A stretch of 64,000 nt of DNA from Podospora pseudoanserina (Eukaryota > Ascomycota > Sordariomycetes > Sordariales > Podosporaceae): assembly GCF_035222485.1 (NCBI RefSeq), contig NC_085924.1, positions 4,650,001 through 4,714,000 of the forward strand. The letters run 5' to 3'. The position numbers were made by a program, and so were the translations under genes. Positions 45,728 through 57,036 of the stretch are shown in pieces. Within the stretch, counting starts at the first letter, position 1. Every line of letters begins with the position of its first letter. A model generated the notes under the pieces. It did not search any database. It was given only the letters and a program-made list of their open reading frames with translations, and was not told the origin of the DNA.

Positions 45728-48036
45728 ATCAGACTCGAGTAGGTCACCGCGTTTCTGACTAAAGCGGGAATTTCTTGTGAGGGTGGCATTTTCTGCAACA
45801 CCCATGCCTTCTCATGGTCTGTCAAGACATTAAAGTCAAAGTAGTCCAGAAAGTCTTCCAGACGGGCATCGTTTCTGCGACACCACGTTTGAGTCATGCA
45901 AATAAACTCAAACTCGGACATGGCGACGTCATCTTGGTTGAGGAGCAGCTCCAGAGCGTCATGGTCATAGCCATTGAAAACATTGCGATGAATCTGAGCT
46001 GTGTCCTTGAGAATGATCTGCTTGGCGGCCTCATTTAAATCATCAAGAATAACGGTGGCGCATCCCCGGGGGGGGTCGGGTGCCTGGTCCAACTTGGGAG
46101 GAATTCTGATGATGTTCCCGTCCACACACTGAGAGAAAAGCCGGTTCAGCTCTTGACACTCTGGTGCCATGGGCCCCCGAGCACGAGCCCAGGCGAAGTA
46201 AAGCTTCTTGACTCGCCCAAGAGACATGTGGTTGTACTTGGCCTTGGCAAAATAAACAAACCGGTCGTCGTCAGTGATGGCTTTGAAGCTGATCGCTTCT
46301 CTGGCACCTGGATACTTGGCGGGTTCCGACATGGTCGAGGGAATCACACTTTTATCCCAGCAGACGAAGACTGTTGTCCCTGTTAGCGTCTCCATAGCAA
46401 CGTTAAGGGGGGTGACTCCACCTAAGAAAACATACAACTATCACCATCCAAATCACCCCCAGACATCAGATCCACCCCTGGTCTTCTGCCCCTCGAAGAA
46501 AAGACAATGCAATCCGTCAGATGCGCCAGCTCTGGTCTTTCAACCACCCTAAAATTTTGCATATCTCCCGGGTGTAAACACGGGTTCCTCGTCACCAACA
46601 CCTCCATCCCTTTCAGCGCCGCCGGTTGGCCATCCTCGAAAAGGGTGACTTTGACTGCGCATTCTCCCTCCTTGAGACAATCCCAAGCATCACATACCCC
46701 AAACAGCAGCCTCGACTGCGGGATCAAGATTCGACATTTTTGCTCATCTCGTTTGTTCAACATCTTGACGTATTCTGCCTTTGACGAGCGCCTTGACTTT
46801 GGACTGGGCCTGCTCAACGTTGTCTGCCATTAGGATTTTCTCCGCCATTTCAGGCATATTGGCATAAGACAAGAACCTAAACGCAGTGTGGGGGTCTCTG
46901 GTAGCTTCTTCGAGAAACTGGAAATGTTCGTTTTGCTTTTGATGAAAGGTTTCGTGTGTGATGCCAAGGGCGGAGAGAAGGAGGATGGACTCGTCGTTGA
47001 GATACCCGTAGGTGTATGGTTTGGAGTACTCGACGACAGAAAAGGAGTAATCGTCGCCACCAGAGAACTTCTTCATTGATTTGCGCAGCTTGAGCCAGAT
47101 CGGAGGGGTGTCGGAGCTCTTGTTCTTTCGTCGCGGCATGGTCTGATCGACTTCCACAACGCCCTTGTAACCGCGATAGCGTATTTGGAACACGGACGGG
47201 GTGTAGCGTCTGTTGCGAAAGATGATTTGATCACGTCTTGCCAGTTCCCGCGCGAGACTAGGTGAGATGAGGCCGCAGCCGTCGGTAAAGATGTAATCGG
47301 CTTTCTCGATATCGGGGATGTCCTCGACGCGTTCGGGCGGGATGAGCATTGCTACCGATCCGTTAGAGAACAGGAGACCTATACGCTTGGCCTTTTTGGC
47401 AACTGTCTTCATTTTCAAAAAGTCGCCTAAGTCGCTGACCTTGCGGGAGATCTCCTCGGGTGAACCGGCATAGAGAAAGCAGGTTTGGGATTTGAGCTGG
47501 CTGTTGCTGTGGCCGTAGAAATTGTAGTGGACACCTTGAATGGAGATTCCAGTCCTGAGGAGTCGAGTAGCGTAGTCGGTACATTCTCGGGGCGTGGATG
47601 GTTGAAGCGAGTCGTCTGTGGATGTTGCTGCAGCAGAGCGGGGTGGTCGTCGTCCAGGCGGAGCACGCAGCTCGGCGAGAGAGACGACGAGGAGCTTGTT
47701 GAATGGCTCGCCGCGGATAGCTCGATTGTCTTGTGCCTTGACCAGGGTGAAGTTGATATCGTGCTTGCCACCGGTCATGGCCAAGCTCACTGTTTTGATG
47801 AGTCGAGCATTGTCGAGCTTGTCGGGCCCAGGCAGGTTGGGGATGGTGTACCTCCATTCTTGATCATCTAACCTCATCCAGTCCTGGAGTTGGTGTTTGA
47901 AGCTTGCAAGTTTGCCACACATGGCAGTCGAGATCCTTGGAAGGGAGATGTAGCGACAACAAGAAAAGAACTGGCGTCTACTGAAGGCAGGTCGAGGGCA
48001 CAGGTGCTGGGGTTTGAGGAGGGGCAGGCCACACAA
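45728..48036 (-). pseudogene. RdRP-helicase fusion gene, 5' part (cellular RNA-dependent RNA polymerase)
   Basis: Cellular (QDE-1/Rdp1-type) RdRPs make double-stranded RNA for gene silencing. The frame from 48036 (or Met 39, MCGKLASFKH) shows FTDGCGLISPSLARELARR and PSVFQIRYRGYKGVVEVD, both typical of the family. A one-base frameshift lies near 46776. Then come CRILIPQSRLLFGVCD and the catalytic GGDLDGD (DLDGD at 46440-46454). A 65-bp intron (46371-46435, GTATGT..AACAG) separates this from FFVCWDKSVIP. NHMSLGRVKKLYFAW and LNRLFSQCVDG follow. A helical BACK-like stretch (MSEFEFICMTQTWC) leads to the point where pogo copy 3 is inserted. The N-terminus is short for this family. The gene is divergent from the ATPase gene at 48.3 kb, sharing a 240-bp upstream region. 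Confidence 0.88.
46371..46435 (-). other. Intron in the RdRP part
   Basis: GTATGT donor, GCTAAC branch sequence and CAACAG acceptor. Splicing joins DLDGDS to FFVCWD, as the family requires. Using the earlier CTAACAG acceptor would add three residues. Confidence 0.75.
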
Positions 48037-48277
48037 GAGCAGCTAAACTGTCGGAGCTGGATCTCGCAGTTGATACGTGCCCGCACCTCCTGCAGCAGGC
48101 CTCAGTGCATATCTCACCTGACTGGCTCAAAGCGCCGATTTTCGACCATCCCTTACATCAAAGATCATAAAGACGAGTACCTCACATCTATCTCCACGTC
48201 GTTCCAGCATCGAGAGCCTGGAATAAGTCCATCAAGCACAGTCGACTACCTACAGTTGAATTGCGCCCTACCAAACA

Positions 48278-48649
48278 ATGTCCCAACCACCAAACATCTA
48301 CATCGTCGGCGCTCAATGCACAGGCAAAATGACCCTCGTCAAAAACCTCCACGCTAATTTTGAGTTCAACTCCTCCCACGAACCGCCAGTCCTGATCACC
48401 GAAGTCGCCCGCACAGTCCTCAAGAAGCACTCCTTCACAGCAGCCGACCCAATCGCCTACGCCTTGCGATATGTAGAAGGACGAGCCAACCAATTGATCC
48501 AGTCGGATGAAAGGCGGGAACTGAGAACAAGGATGCAGGACGCGGTTGTGGTTGTCTGTGAAGCTAGCGAAGAAGCGCGGAGCTGGCTTGCGGATGATGG
48601 GGTTAGGTTGATGCCGGAGGATGTGGATGATTTGGATTGCCATGCATAG
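48278..48649 (+). pseudogene. P-loop ATPase (AAA_28/NadR-like), internally shortened
   Basis: 123 residues from MSQPPNIYIVGAQCTGKMTL: a Walker A (GAQCTGKM) and the following VLITEVARTVLKKHSF are those of fungal AAA_28 P-loop proteins, usually above 200 residues. The expected middle, with the Walker B-like DRSGxDP segment, is missing. The sequence jumps from HSFTAADPIAYALRYVEGRA to the C-terminal part. Lys-Met after the P-loop Lys replaces the usual Thr/Ser needed for magnesium. This suggests an inactivated copy, although the frame is open. Head-to-head with the RdRP gene. Confidence 0.55.
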
Positions 48650-48917
48650 GGTGTTTTGCGAATTCTTGCAAGATCAGAAGATAAATTTCCAGGTCTTGCC
48701 TGCTTGGGTTGGGGATCATCAGTAGAGGGTTGAGTTTGTGTTGCAATGTTGGGATTGTAAGAAAGAAAGGGGTCCACGGTGGGTGGTAACTGATTTCTAA
48801 TGGGGGGTTTATAGAAGGCTACCTATACACTATAGGCAGCGACAAGTCTCGCTCGCTCAGTCGCGGTACTATGGCAGTTAGTCGACGTTGGAACGGACTG
48901 ATCTAGGAATGGGACAC

Positions 48918-49999
48918 TCACATAGGAGTTACGTATCCGTGCCTGGGATTCTTTGGCAGCTTTGCGTTCTTGACGACCGTCCACTTGCCCTTGGAAATAT
49001 CGTTTGTTGTGAATGGAACGTAGCCGCCGTCACCACGCATGTAGTCGTCGATCCACAGATGCCACTGTCTCAAAGTTAGTAGAGCCCCCTCTCTGTGCTT
49101 CCTCACAGTGACTGACTGACCTTCTTCGGATCCCTGTTATCCCTAAACACCAACGGTCCCTCCCCGGCCGGCATGCCTCCATCAGCACCGATCCTTTCGC
49201 TAACCGTCTTCCACGGCCCCTCCGGACTGTCCGCCACATTCTGCTGAATCAACTCATCAGGCCCATGCTTACTAAACCAGTAGTACTTCCCCGTCTCTTC
49301 TTCCAAAGCAATAGTAGCATCCATCCCCAACCGATTAAACTCCTCCGCCCGTGTAAACGTCTTGAAATCCTCCGTGTGCGCCTTCATAAGCACAAGCTGA
49401 CCATCCAACTTGCTCGTGAAATAAACCAAGAACTTTTTCTTGACCGGATCCCAAATCGCGTCCGGAGCCCAAGCCATCGCTGCTTCAGGGGGAGCCACCG
49501 TCGTGAACATCGGCCCGGTCCATCTCGCGAGATCGTTCGATTCCCAGACGTGGATAGACTTCGATCCGTTGCAGGTGTAGCAAGTCCCATTGTTCCAGCC
49601 GCGGCCCCAGACTTTGAGGTCTGTGGCGAGGAGCCAAAACTTTGACCGGTCGGGCGCGATGATGAGGGATGGGTCGCGGATGCCGCCCATGCCGAAGGAG
49701 GTGGTTAGGACAGGGTCACCTTTGTTGAGGGTGGTCCAGGTGGTTGGGTCGTTGTTGTTGCTGACGGCCATGTAGACTTGTTCGCCGTCTGGGAGGCGTT
49801 CGCCGGTGAACTGGGTGCTGTTAGCATTTCTGGCTAGCTACATGGGGGAGAGGGGGGAGGGGACATAGGTGTAGAGGTAATCTGTGAAGTTGGTCGCTGG
49901 AGCTTGCCGCGCTTCAGGGCTGTGGTGCTGTAGGGCTGACAGTGGTGTGCCCTGTGCCACATGGGCAGCTGCTAGAATGGAGCAGATGATGTGACGCAT
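48918..49999 (-). CDS. Secreted GH43-like glycosidase
   Basis: Exons 49999-49865, 49810-49121 and 49064-48918; introns 49811-49864 (54 bp) and 49065-49120 (56 bp). The product is 323 residues with a signal peptide (MRHIICSILAAAHVAQG). The propeller has the GH43 triad: D91 (GGIRDPSLI), D162 (AWAPDAIWD) and E262 (AGEGPLVFRD). Splicing intron 1 joins DYLYTY to FTGERLPDGEQVY and removes an in-frame TAG. Its donor is GTCCCC, very unusual, in a C-rich stretch, while the branch GCTAAC and acceptor CCCAG are normal. The enzyme probably acts on arabinan or related sugars. The last residues (KNPRHGYVTPM) end earlier than in relatives; a further 3' exon using GTGAGT after M is possible. Confidence 0.75.
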
Positions 50000-51477
50000 G
50001 TTGCCCTGAAGGTGCGAGAGTTGCCACAACATTGGTTGGTGCGCTTCTGCACATCGTATACCCAATGACCGGTTTTATACTTTGTTGGTTCATCACCACG
50101 ACGTCCACTTACACGGATAATTCTCCTCCGTCGGCCACTCCCGAGACCGGTGTGGTGGTCGTGAATGCGCAAGCAATTTATCGTGCAGCCGACGCGAGAT
50201 CCGCGCAAATGGGAGGTAGGGAGTGGGCCGTGCACACCGGCAATCTTTTTTGCACCGGTCATATTGTACGAGGAGTCTGTAGGCTAATATACACATCTGT
50301 TGTGGGAATAAGGGGGTAAACGCATGGAAAAGAGCCGCAGAAGATGTCCATGTTGCCAAGGCTTTCAGCTGGGGATGGTCAGCTGCTGAAGCTATTTGCC
50401 GTGAGCTCAGTTTGTCATCAGATTCCTGGATAGGCGTTTAGTTCACTTGAGAGTCCGAAGGAGAGCGTCCGAAGGAGAGCGTCCGAAGAAGAGCGTCCGA
50501 CACGAAGAGGAGATGAATCACTTGTAAGTGAATTGCCCAGTATCTTCACTTGATCGCAACCTGGAAACTTGGGGAAAGTGATTGTGACAACTTATTCGAA
50601 AACGTGATGTTGTCGGTGGTGCTTATGGGAAGGAAGGAAGGAAGAAACAGGCTATAGTTCAGGCTGGCAAAAGAAGAGCAGGATCTTAGTAGTGGGCCTC
50701 TTCCCACACCTCTCACACAGTGCATCGACCAGAATCTTGATCACTATCATGGTGCCTACATGAAGTCTCGTATCATCTTGCAGTGCTATTTGAGGAGAGT
50801 ATTGGTTAGAACGGGTACGGAGACCTGTTTAGAGTGAGCTGGTGGTTGGAGAGCAGCTAGGTTTCGACAACATGGAATAACAGCTGTGATTAAGGCCGGG
50901 TTTGATTTGAAAACGGTGTCGAACTTCGTATTGGGGGCTCTTTCGTCTTTAAATGGGGCATGCAATAGACGGCACCGAATAAGGTAGAGATTGAACCAGA
51001 AGCAACCATGACGTTCCGAGAAAATGTTCAGCTATCCGACGAAATCTTTCAACTATCAGTTGAGAGATAGTCATGCTAGGTGAGGTTTCCAGAGCTTTCC
51101 GTGGAAGCCCAATCACTGTTATTCCAAGGCGTCTCCCCTACGGGGCTTGCAAACCAGAGCTAGAGCAACCTAATAGATTCCCCGGGTCACGGAGCAGACC
51201 CACAACTTCTCTGTTGTCCTTCCAAATTGACTACCTAAACTGGACGTGACAGTTGCAGGACCTAACCCCATCGCGTTTACCTGTTCGCCCTTTCTTGTTT
51301 TTCCACTACAACTTTCTGTCTTGAGAAACCTGTCCCATCCGATTGCAACTTTACCACGCTCTTCCCCTGCGGTTACCTCAACACCTCGACCGCCCGTGCA
51401 AGGTATGTAACGAGCGCCTAAAACGTTTCAGGGGTCTAGATCGTACTGATGAACACCTCTTTTGGAGCCGTTCAAGC
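50000..51477. other. Gene-free region
   Basis: About 1.5 kb with no recognisable coding sequence apart from short chance frames. It contains a 14-bp tandem repeat at 50453-50500. Confidence 0.5.
50453..50500 (+). repeat. 14-bp tandem repeat
   Basis: The unit GTCCGAAGGAGAGC is repeated about 3.4 times, with one A/G difference in the third unit. Confidence 0.85.
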
Positions 51478-54400
51478 ATGTCCTCCTCGGGTCCCATCCG
51501 GAAGTTGCCTGTCGAGTTACTCCGCGACATCGTCGGACGGCTACGGGACGCCAACAAGCTGGGCATCATTAGCCGCTCTTGGTCAGACCTGTCGCGGCTT
51601 TCGGGAAATCATCGACCACTATCTATGGCAGCATCCACAAGCAGAGGAACCACAAGTTTTCTACTGGGGTTGTCGGTATGGCCGTGAGGCTGTGGTCCGG
51701 CGCCTTCTAGCCTCAACGATGGGCCACCCACCGGGAATCGGATCCGCGAGTTGAATCATGGCTTGGGTCTGCCTCATACCTGGGTTATGACACCAAACAC
51801 GGCCAAGTACTTTCTCCCTTCAAGCGAAGAGGTGGTTAAGCCCAGAAAACTCTTTCTATCGAACGTCGACCTGGATGATGAAGAACAGCCAAGGACGGAG
51901 AGTACCGCATACCCAATCCATCTCGCCATTCTGTCAGGCAACGCGGAGCTGGTCAAATACATCACCCTCAGGCTCAACGGCCCGTTGGAATGGCACAACC
52001 AGACTTCAAACCGACTGTGTCACTGCGTCATCGATGGCCCCGGGATTCGGTTGACGCCAAATCAAGGTGACGCGACATGGCCATCGCTCAATGCGCTCCA
52101 CATGGCCTTGTGCATCGGTCATGAAGACATGGTCAATTTCTTCTTCAAGCTTCTGCCAGAGGTGGATTGCCCATTGAGAAGCACCTATTACGTGGAACTG
52201 ACCGTCAAAGACCCCCCCACCCATGCCAGGGCTGTTAAGACAGGATGTTCACCCATTCACTTGCTGGCAAGGAATGGGCACCTGAAGTTGCTGAATTCGA
52301 TACTGAATCGAAACGACAAGGTCAATTACCTAGTGGAAAATCTAGACGAGCAATGCCTGACACCGATTTGGCACGCCTATCTCAAAGACCACTGTAAGTC
52401 TTCCGAACCTTCCGTTTTCATCTGCTAGTTTCAGGTGAATAGCTAACCAATCTTTCCAGGGGACATCGTGGATCGTCTCCTACAGGCCGGAGCCGATATC
52501 AACGACGACCTCAGCAGGGGTTACACCCCTTTAACCCATGCCGCCATTGCTGGCAATTTGTCTGCTGTCAAAGAGCTGCTCGACCGCGGCGCCAACGTAA
52601 ACACCACCACAATTACTCGACCACCCCAGCGCATGTTTGCCTCGAATCCGAATCACACCTCGTACTATGGCCTTCGGGCCCTCGACATTTGTCTCGCCTC
52701 CTCTCCGAACCAGGGAAAGATCAGCTTCCGAATCTTGAAACGCAGGACCAAAGAAGCAAGTACTATGTGGAAGCCTCCGGGCAGGACTGCTGCCCAGAAG
52801 GAAGTAGAGTATCGCGGTTATGAGCACCAACGCTTCATGTTGGTTCAGAGACTGGTTCAAGCTGGAGCCAACTTGAACGCCAGTATGATATCTGTACACA
52901 AAACCCCGCCGTTGGTCGCGGCCGCGGCAGAACAGTATGTCTACCTCTTGTATCTGGTGGCGGTAGTCTCTAGTGCTAACAGAATTATCCTATCCAGCCT
53001 CCCAGATATTGTTGATTATCTCCTCGACCGCGGGGCATCAGTCGATGAACCCGACGCCCACGGCATCACAGCCCTGGTTGCTACCCTAGGATATGGCCAC
53101 TGTAGCTGCCCGTTTCATATATTTCCATCCGGGGCGAAGCGCCCCCACAACCAACCCATCTGTCGAGGTCTCCAGAAATGCGTCACATTGCTCCTTGACA
53201 GCGGTGCGCGAATCAGTCCTGTTGGCAGCGACTCGGCACTGTTACGGCTTGCCATGCCCTCGAGATACCGTCGATCCGCTGAATCCAAGGGCCGAGTAAC
53301 CCAGGTTGGGATGAGACGAGACTGGTATCTTGCCGAGGAAGACAAGGAGAACCTGGCTCACATGTTCATGAGCCGTCACGCCAATCCTAACCTCAGATCA
53401 GGCTCAATGAGGATTCCGATGATATCGAGCATCGAGAAGAATATGCCGTACCTCACCTCGGACTCAACGGTGGTGTTAAACCCCTTGCCGCAGCACCATG
53501 AGTCGTGGTTGTTGTGCAAGCAATCCCCCGTCGCCACCACAACACGACCGGCCGAGACCTGGCCTTGGTCGCCCCTCCAGCATGCGTTCTGGTCGCGAGA
53601 CTTTTCTCTGTTCGAAATCTTGATGAGCTACGGCAATGTTCCACCGGCTGCCGACATTCTCTGGATGTTTCAGGGCATGATCTACTCGCTGATGACCAGC
53701 CCCGTAGAAATCTTTTGTCACTTCAGACGAACAGATTGGTTGAACCTACTGGCGTTATCGCCGGGACAACCACAGTTCCGGGCCCTGCGAAGCCCCATTG
53801 CGCTTGCATGGACTTTGTCACTACTACGGGAGTGTGCTCTGAGCCGGGTAAAGATCCTCGAGACGGACGATGTCAACTGCCTTTGCTACAGCGGAACTGA
53901 TGCCACATCACATGATCTTCGAGGATCGTGCAAAGGCTTGAAGCAACGGGACGTTTCCCAGCTGGCATGGGACATCTGGTCCCTCGGGATTAACCGGGAT
54001 CACCTCCTCGAAATGGTAGATGCCCGCCGGTGGCACCCCCGTTACGGATCCCACCGCATCATGGTAGCCACAGTTTGTTTGGAGGAGGCAGTCCTCGCGG
54101 CCGAGCACAGAATCGTCTCGGCTCTCCTTGACCTGAATATTGAAGGAATCATCCGACCAGAGACACTCATCATGGCAGTCTCCCTAACCAAAGCCAACCA
54201 TGTCAGCTCAGCAATCCTGGAGAAGCTTCTCCAGAAAAGCACCCCGCTTCCCTGCCGCCCTGTACCAACGAACCCAAGACTCGAATCCCCCACCGGCCTC
54301 CTCCAACACGCCACCTGCAAGCCCAAAGACAAGAACACCAACCTCGGCGGCCTAGCCGGTCACCGAGGCTACCCCCACTGCCGCGACCCCTTCCAATACG

Positions 54401-54843
54401 CAATCTGCACCTCCAACCTCCCCGCCCTCACGATCTTCTCCCGCCACCCCCTCCCCTGCCCCCTCACAACCCTCTACATCAACGAAGCCACCCTCAGGCT
54501 CGACGTCCAAGTCCTCTTCCTCCTCCTCATCCGCAACCCCGCCTGCAGGTCGGAAGATCCCCTGATCTTCCTCCTCAAAAACCTCCACGACATCTGCAAC
54601 GGTGTCGCCGACCTCAGGTACCACCACGTCGCTGGGACCTCGCACCTCGGCGTGAGGTTCTCCCAGTTGACGCGGTGGATGGCGTGCGCGGTTGCTCTGA
54701 TCAGGACGGGGGTGGATTTGGACAGGGCGGTGGATGAGAGGGGCAAGTCGGCGAGGGGGTACATTGATGAGTACCAGGGCTACCAGGGCCCGAACCGTTT
54801 TTTGAAAGAGGTGGCGAGGAGGGGTGCTCGTTTGCTCGCGTGA
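51478..54843 (+). pseudogene. F-box/ankyrin-repeat protein gene with two 5' frameshifts
   Basis: From ATG 51478 an F-box start is read (IRKLPVELLRDIVGRLRDAN). Near 51555-51575 the frame must shift to continue as LAALGQTCRGFREIIDHYLW and WGCRYGREAVVRRLLA. A second shift lies between 51704 and 51745. The remainder is intact across two introns, 52394-52459 (GTAAGT) and 52935-52997 (GTATGT, in frame). Ankyrin repeats are seen: IHLAILSGNAELVKYI, LHMALCIGHEDMVNFFF, IHLLARNGHLKLLNSIL, TPLTHAAIAGNLSAVKELL and LPDIVDYLLDRGASVDEPD. Such proteins are usually adaptors in fungal ubiquitin ligases or scaffold proteins. If the two shifts were assembly errors, it would be a normal gene of about 1050 residues, so the pseudogene label is tentative. 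Confidence 0.65.
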
Positions 54844-55487
54844 GGGGATTCGTTTCCTCGCGAGGGGGATGCGTTTCCTCGCGGAGGCTGGGTGGAGGGA
54901 GGGGGGATGGGGATGCGTTTGCTTGAGGGGAGATACGCTCGCTCGTGTGGGAATATGATTATGCTGAGACGATTTCGAGATATAATACTTGGTAGATATT
55001 TGTACAAACAGAGAAAGAAGAATATAAGATATGGGATGGAAAAAGTTCACACTTGCTATCAAAAAGTCAAGGGAATAGAGTATCATCCGCTTTATGAATT
55101 TACTGGCATATAAGAGTAAAATAACCTCTATTATATTGTGATGTGTAGCTCGAAGTACATTTCTTAGGCCTTTTAAAACAAATAGAAGGCCTTACAGGTC
55201 TTGAATAGGAGTTGGAAACATAGTCGAGTGCATATTGACTATCTTTAAAGGCCTTACAAAAGTAAATGGAAGCTGAAAGCATACCTGTCGAACGCGTATC
55301 CCCTATCTTTAGATGTCTTGAAGGAAACAGAATAGCCGTTGATGATAGTTTAAGACCTCTTAATTCACTTCTGAAGCACGGTTCACAATATAAATTGGTC
55401 AATTCACTTTTCCCCTGCCAATCATTTTATAGGAAGATAGACACCACAACACCAAACTCTCCCCACACGCCATCTCCCCCAGCCCAC
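54844..55487. other. Intergenic region with degenerate repeats and AT-rich tract
   Basis: Just after the ankyrin stop, an imperfect unit (gggattcgtttcctcgcg, period about 21 bp) occurs twice, with a third weaker copy near 54906. From about 54960 to 55440 the sequence is AT-rich, with repeated aaggcctta words near 55163, 55182 and 55247. This may be an old eroded repeat. Confidence 0.5.
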
Positions 55488-56064
55488 TTACAAAGCCACC
55501 CTCCAACCCAACCCCATCACTCCCCCACCCTTCCCCGCCAAAACCTCAACCACAGCCTTCAACGCCGCACGATCAGCACCCCGTACCCTCTCCACCAACC
55601 CATCACCCGTCAAAGGCACCGACGGGCGAGCTGTCATTCCCTGAACCGCCACCCCCTTCGGCGCACCATTCTCAAAGAACAAAAAAGTCGGCATCGCAGA
55701 CACCCCATACCGCGAGGCAATGTTATCAACGTGGTCGACATTCACCTTGGCGAAAGCAAGCTGGCCGTCTGAAGAGTGCTTGTCGGCCAGCTCGGAGAAG
55801 TGTGGTGCAATGGCGCGACAAGGCGGACACCAGTCTGCGTAAAAGTCTACTACCACATGCTTGGCGGAGGACAGGAGGGCGTCGAACTCGGCGGCGTTGG
55901 CTATTTTGTAGACTTTGCTCGAGGTTTCAGGGATGGGGGTGGTGGATGTAAAGAGTCGCTTTAGGATCTGGACGTGGATGTCAGCACAGAAGGATATCAA
56001 CCGGGGGGATGGACGGTACCCAGAGTACGATAAAAATCGTGACCAGATAGAATGAAGTGTCCAT
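55488..56064 (-). CDS. Membrane-anchored thioredoxin-like protein (WCPPC)
   Basis: Exon 1 is 56064-56020 and exon 2 is 55967-55488, with a 52-bp intron (GTACCG..TCCAG), giving 174 residues. Exon 1 supplies a hydrophobic segment (MDTSFYLVTIFIVLW), so the protein is probably anchored or has a signal. The thioredoxin fold has VVVDFYADWCPPC (active site at residues 61-65), VNVDHVDNIASRYGV and the cis-proline loop SAMPTFLFF. Canonical thioredoxin has WCGPC. The Gly-to-Pro change also occurs in some membrane-bound and organellar thioredoxin-like proteins and alters redox potential. The C-terminus has extra Gly-rich sequence (AGKGGGVMGLGWRVAL). It shows the C-to-G skew flip. Confidence 0.85.
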
Positions 56065-57036
56065 GGTGTCGTTGCGGTTGTGGGGTGCGGCGATGGAGGA
56101 GTGGTGTTGTTGCTGAAGAGTGGTGTAAAATGAAAGAGAGAGTGACGTGGCGGCGGGCATTTCCCTTATGGTGGGGCTAGAGCCTTGGCGTTAGCTATTA
56201 CTGCATTTCTATTGGTCGGTCTCCGTAGAAAAACGTTGCATCCCACGCAACTCTCGCTCCAGCATTTGCATATGACTGTCGATCTTTGCGTTTGTGTAGA
56301 TAGGTAGGACTTGGGTAAGGCGTGTACGCGAAGTCTAAGGTGCGTTTTTGTTTTGGATCCTCGGAACGGTTGTGTCTGTGGAAGAGGAAGTGGTTTTGGC
56401 AAGGGAGTCGCCATGTTGATAGAGCTAGGCATTTGGGGTCTGGTCCGGAAAAGACGACTGTGGTTGCACGTAGTCACCCGCGTCAACAGCGCGGATCAAG
56501 ATATCGCCACCATGAGCTTGTCCGTGCCCGGTGTTAACCAGCACGTGCGACCCTCATGGATTACCTGACGGGGGTGATTTGGCGATGGGCCCGGAAGTGA
56601 AGCATCCTGATCAGCCGAAGGAGAAGACTGTGCAAACGGTGTCCTATCAAGTGTTACCCAGACAGCTGGCTGTGGGCTGTCGTCCAGGTCACGAAGTGGG
56701 TGACTTGAAACCCAGAGGGTTGAAAAGTATTAAAGCATGGACCAAGCCAGTGTCATATGAGCAAGATCGACTACCTCGTCTGAATGCGACATGTCTTGTA
56801 AGCGTAGCGATCAGCCCTTCATAAACACCATCATCGAGACGCTTAATTGTCACGGTCACAGCCACCTTCCACTCCTGGAACAATTCCAAGGCAGAAACTT
56901 GATATATTAAGGCAACAAACCTGGGAAGCAGAGTCGCGTTCTCCTCGTTTCACCCGAGTCCTAGCCGATATGTCTTGCCCACCACCCACTATCCCGAAAA
57001 ACACAACCCAACCCTCTTCATCATCCTCGGCAGTAA
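56065..57036. other. Gene-free region
   Basis: About 970 bp between the thioredoxin gene and the small cysteine-rich gene. No recognisable coding sequence. Confidence 0.5.

Noticed and set aside
49811-49864. Nonsense codon (TAG) in the GH43-like gene
   Set aside because: The TAG lies in a 54-bp intron with an unusual donor. Splicing joins family-like sequence across it.
50453-50500. CRISPR-like repeat array
   Set aside because: Head-to-tail 14-bp tandem repeat without spacers, in eukaryotic DNA.
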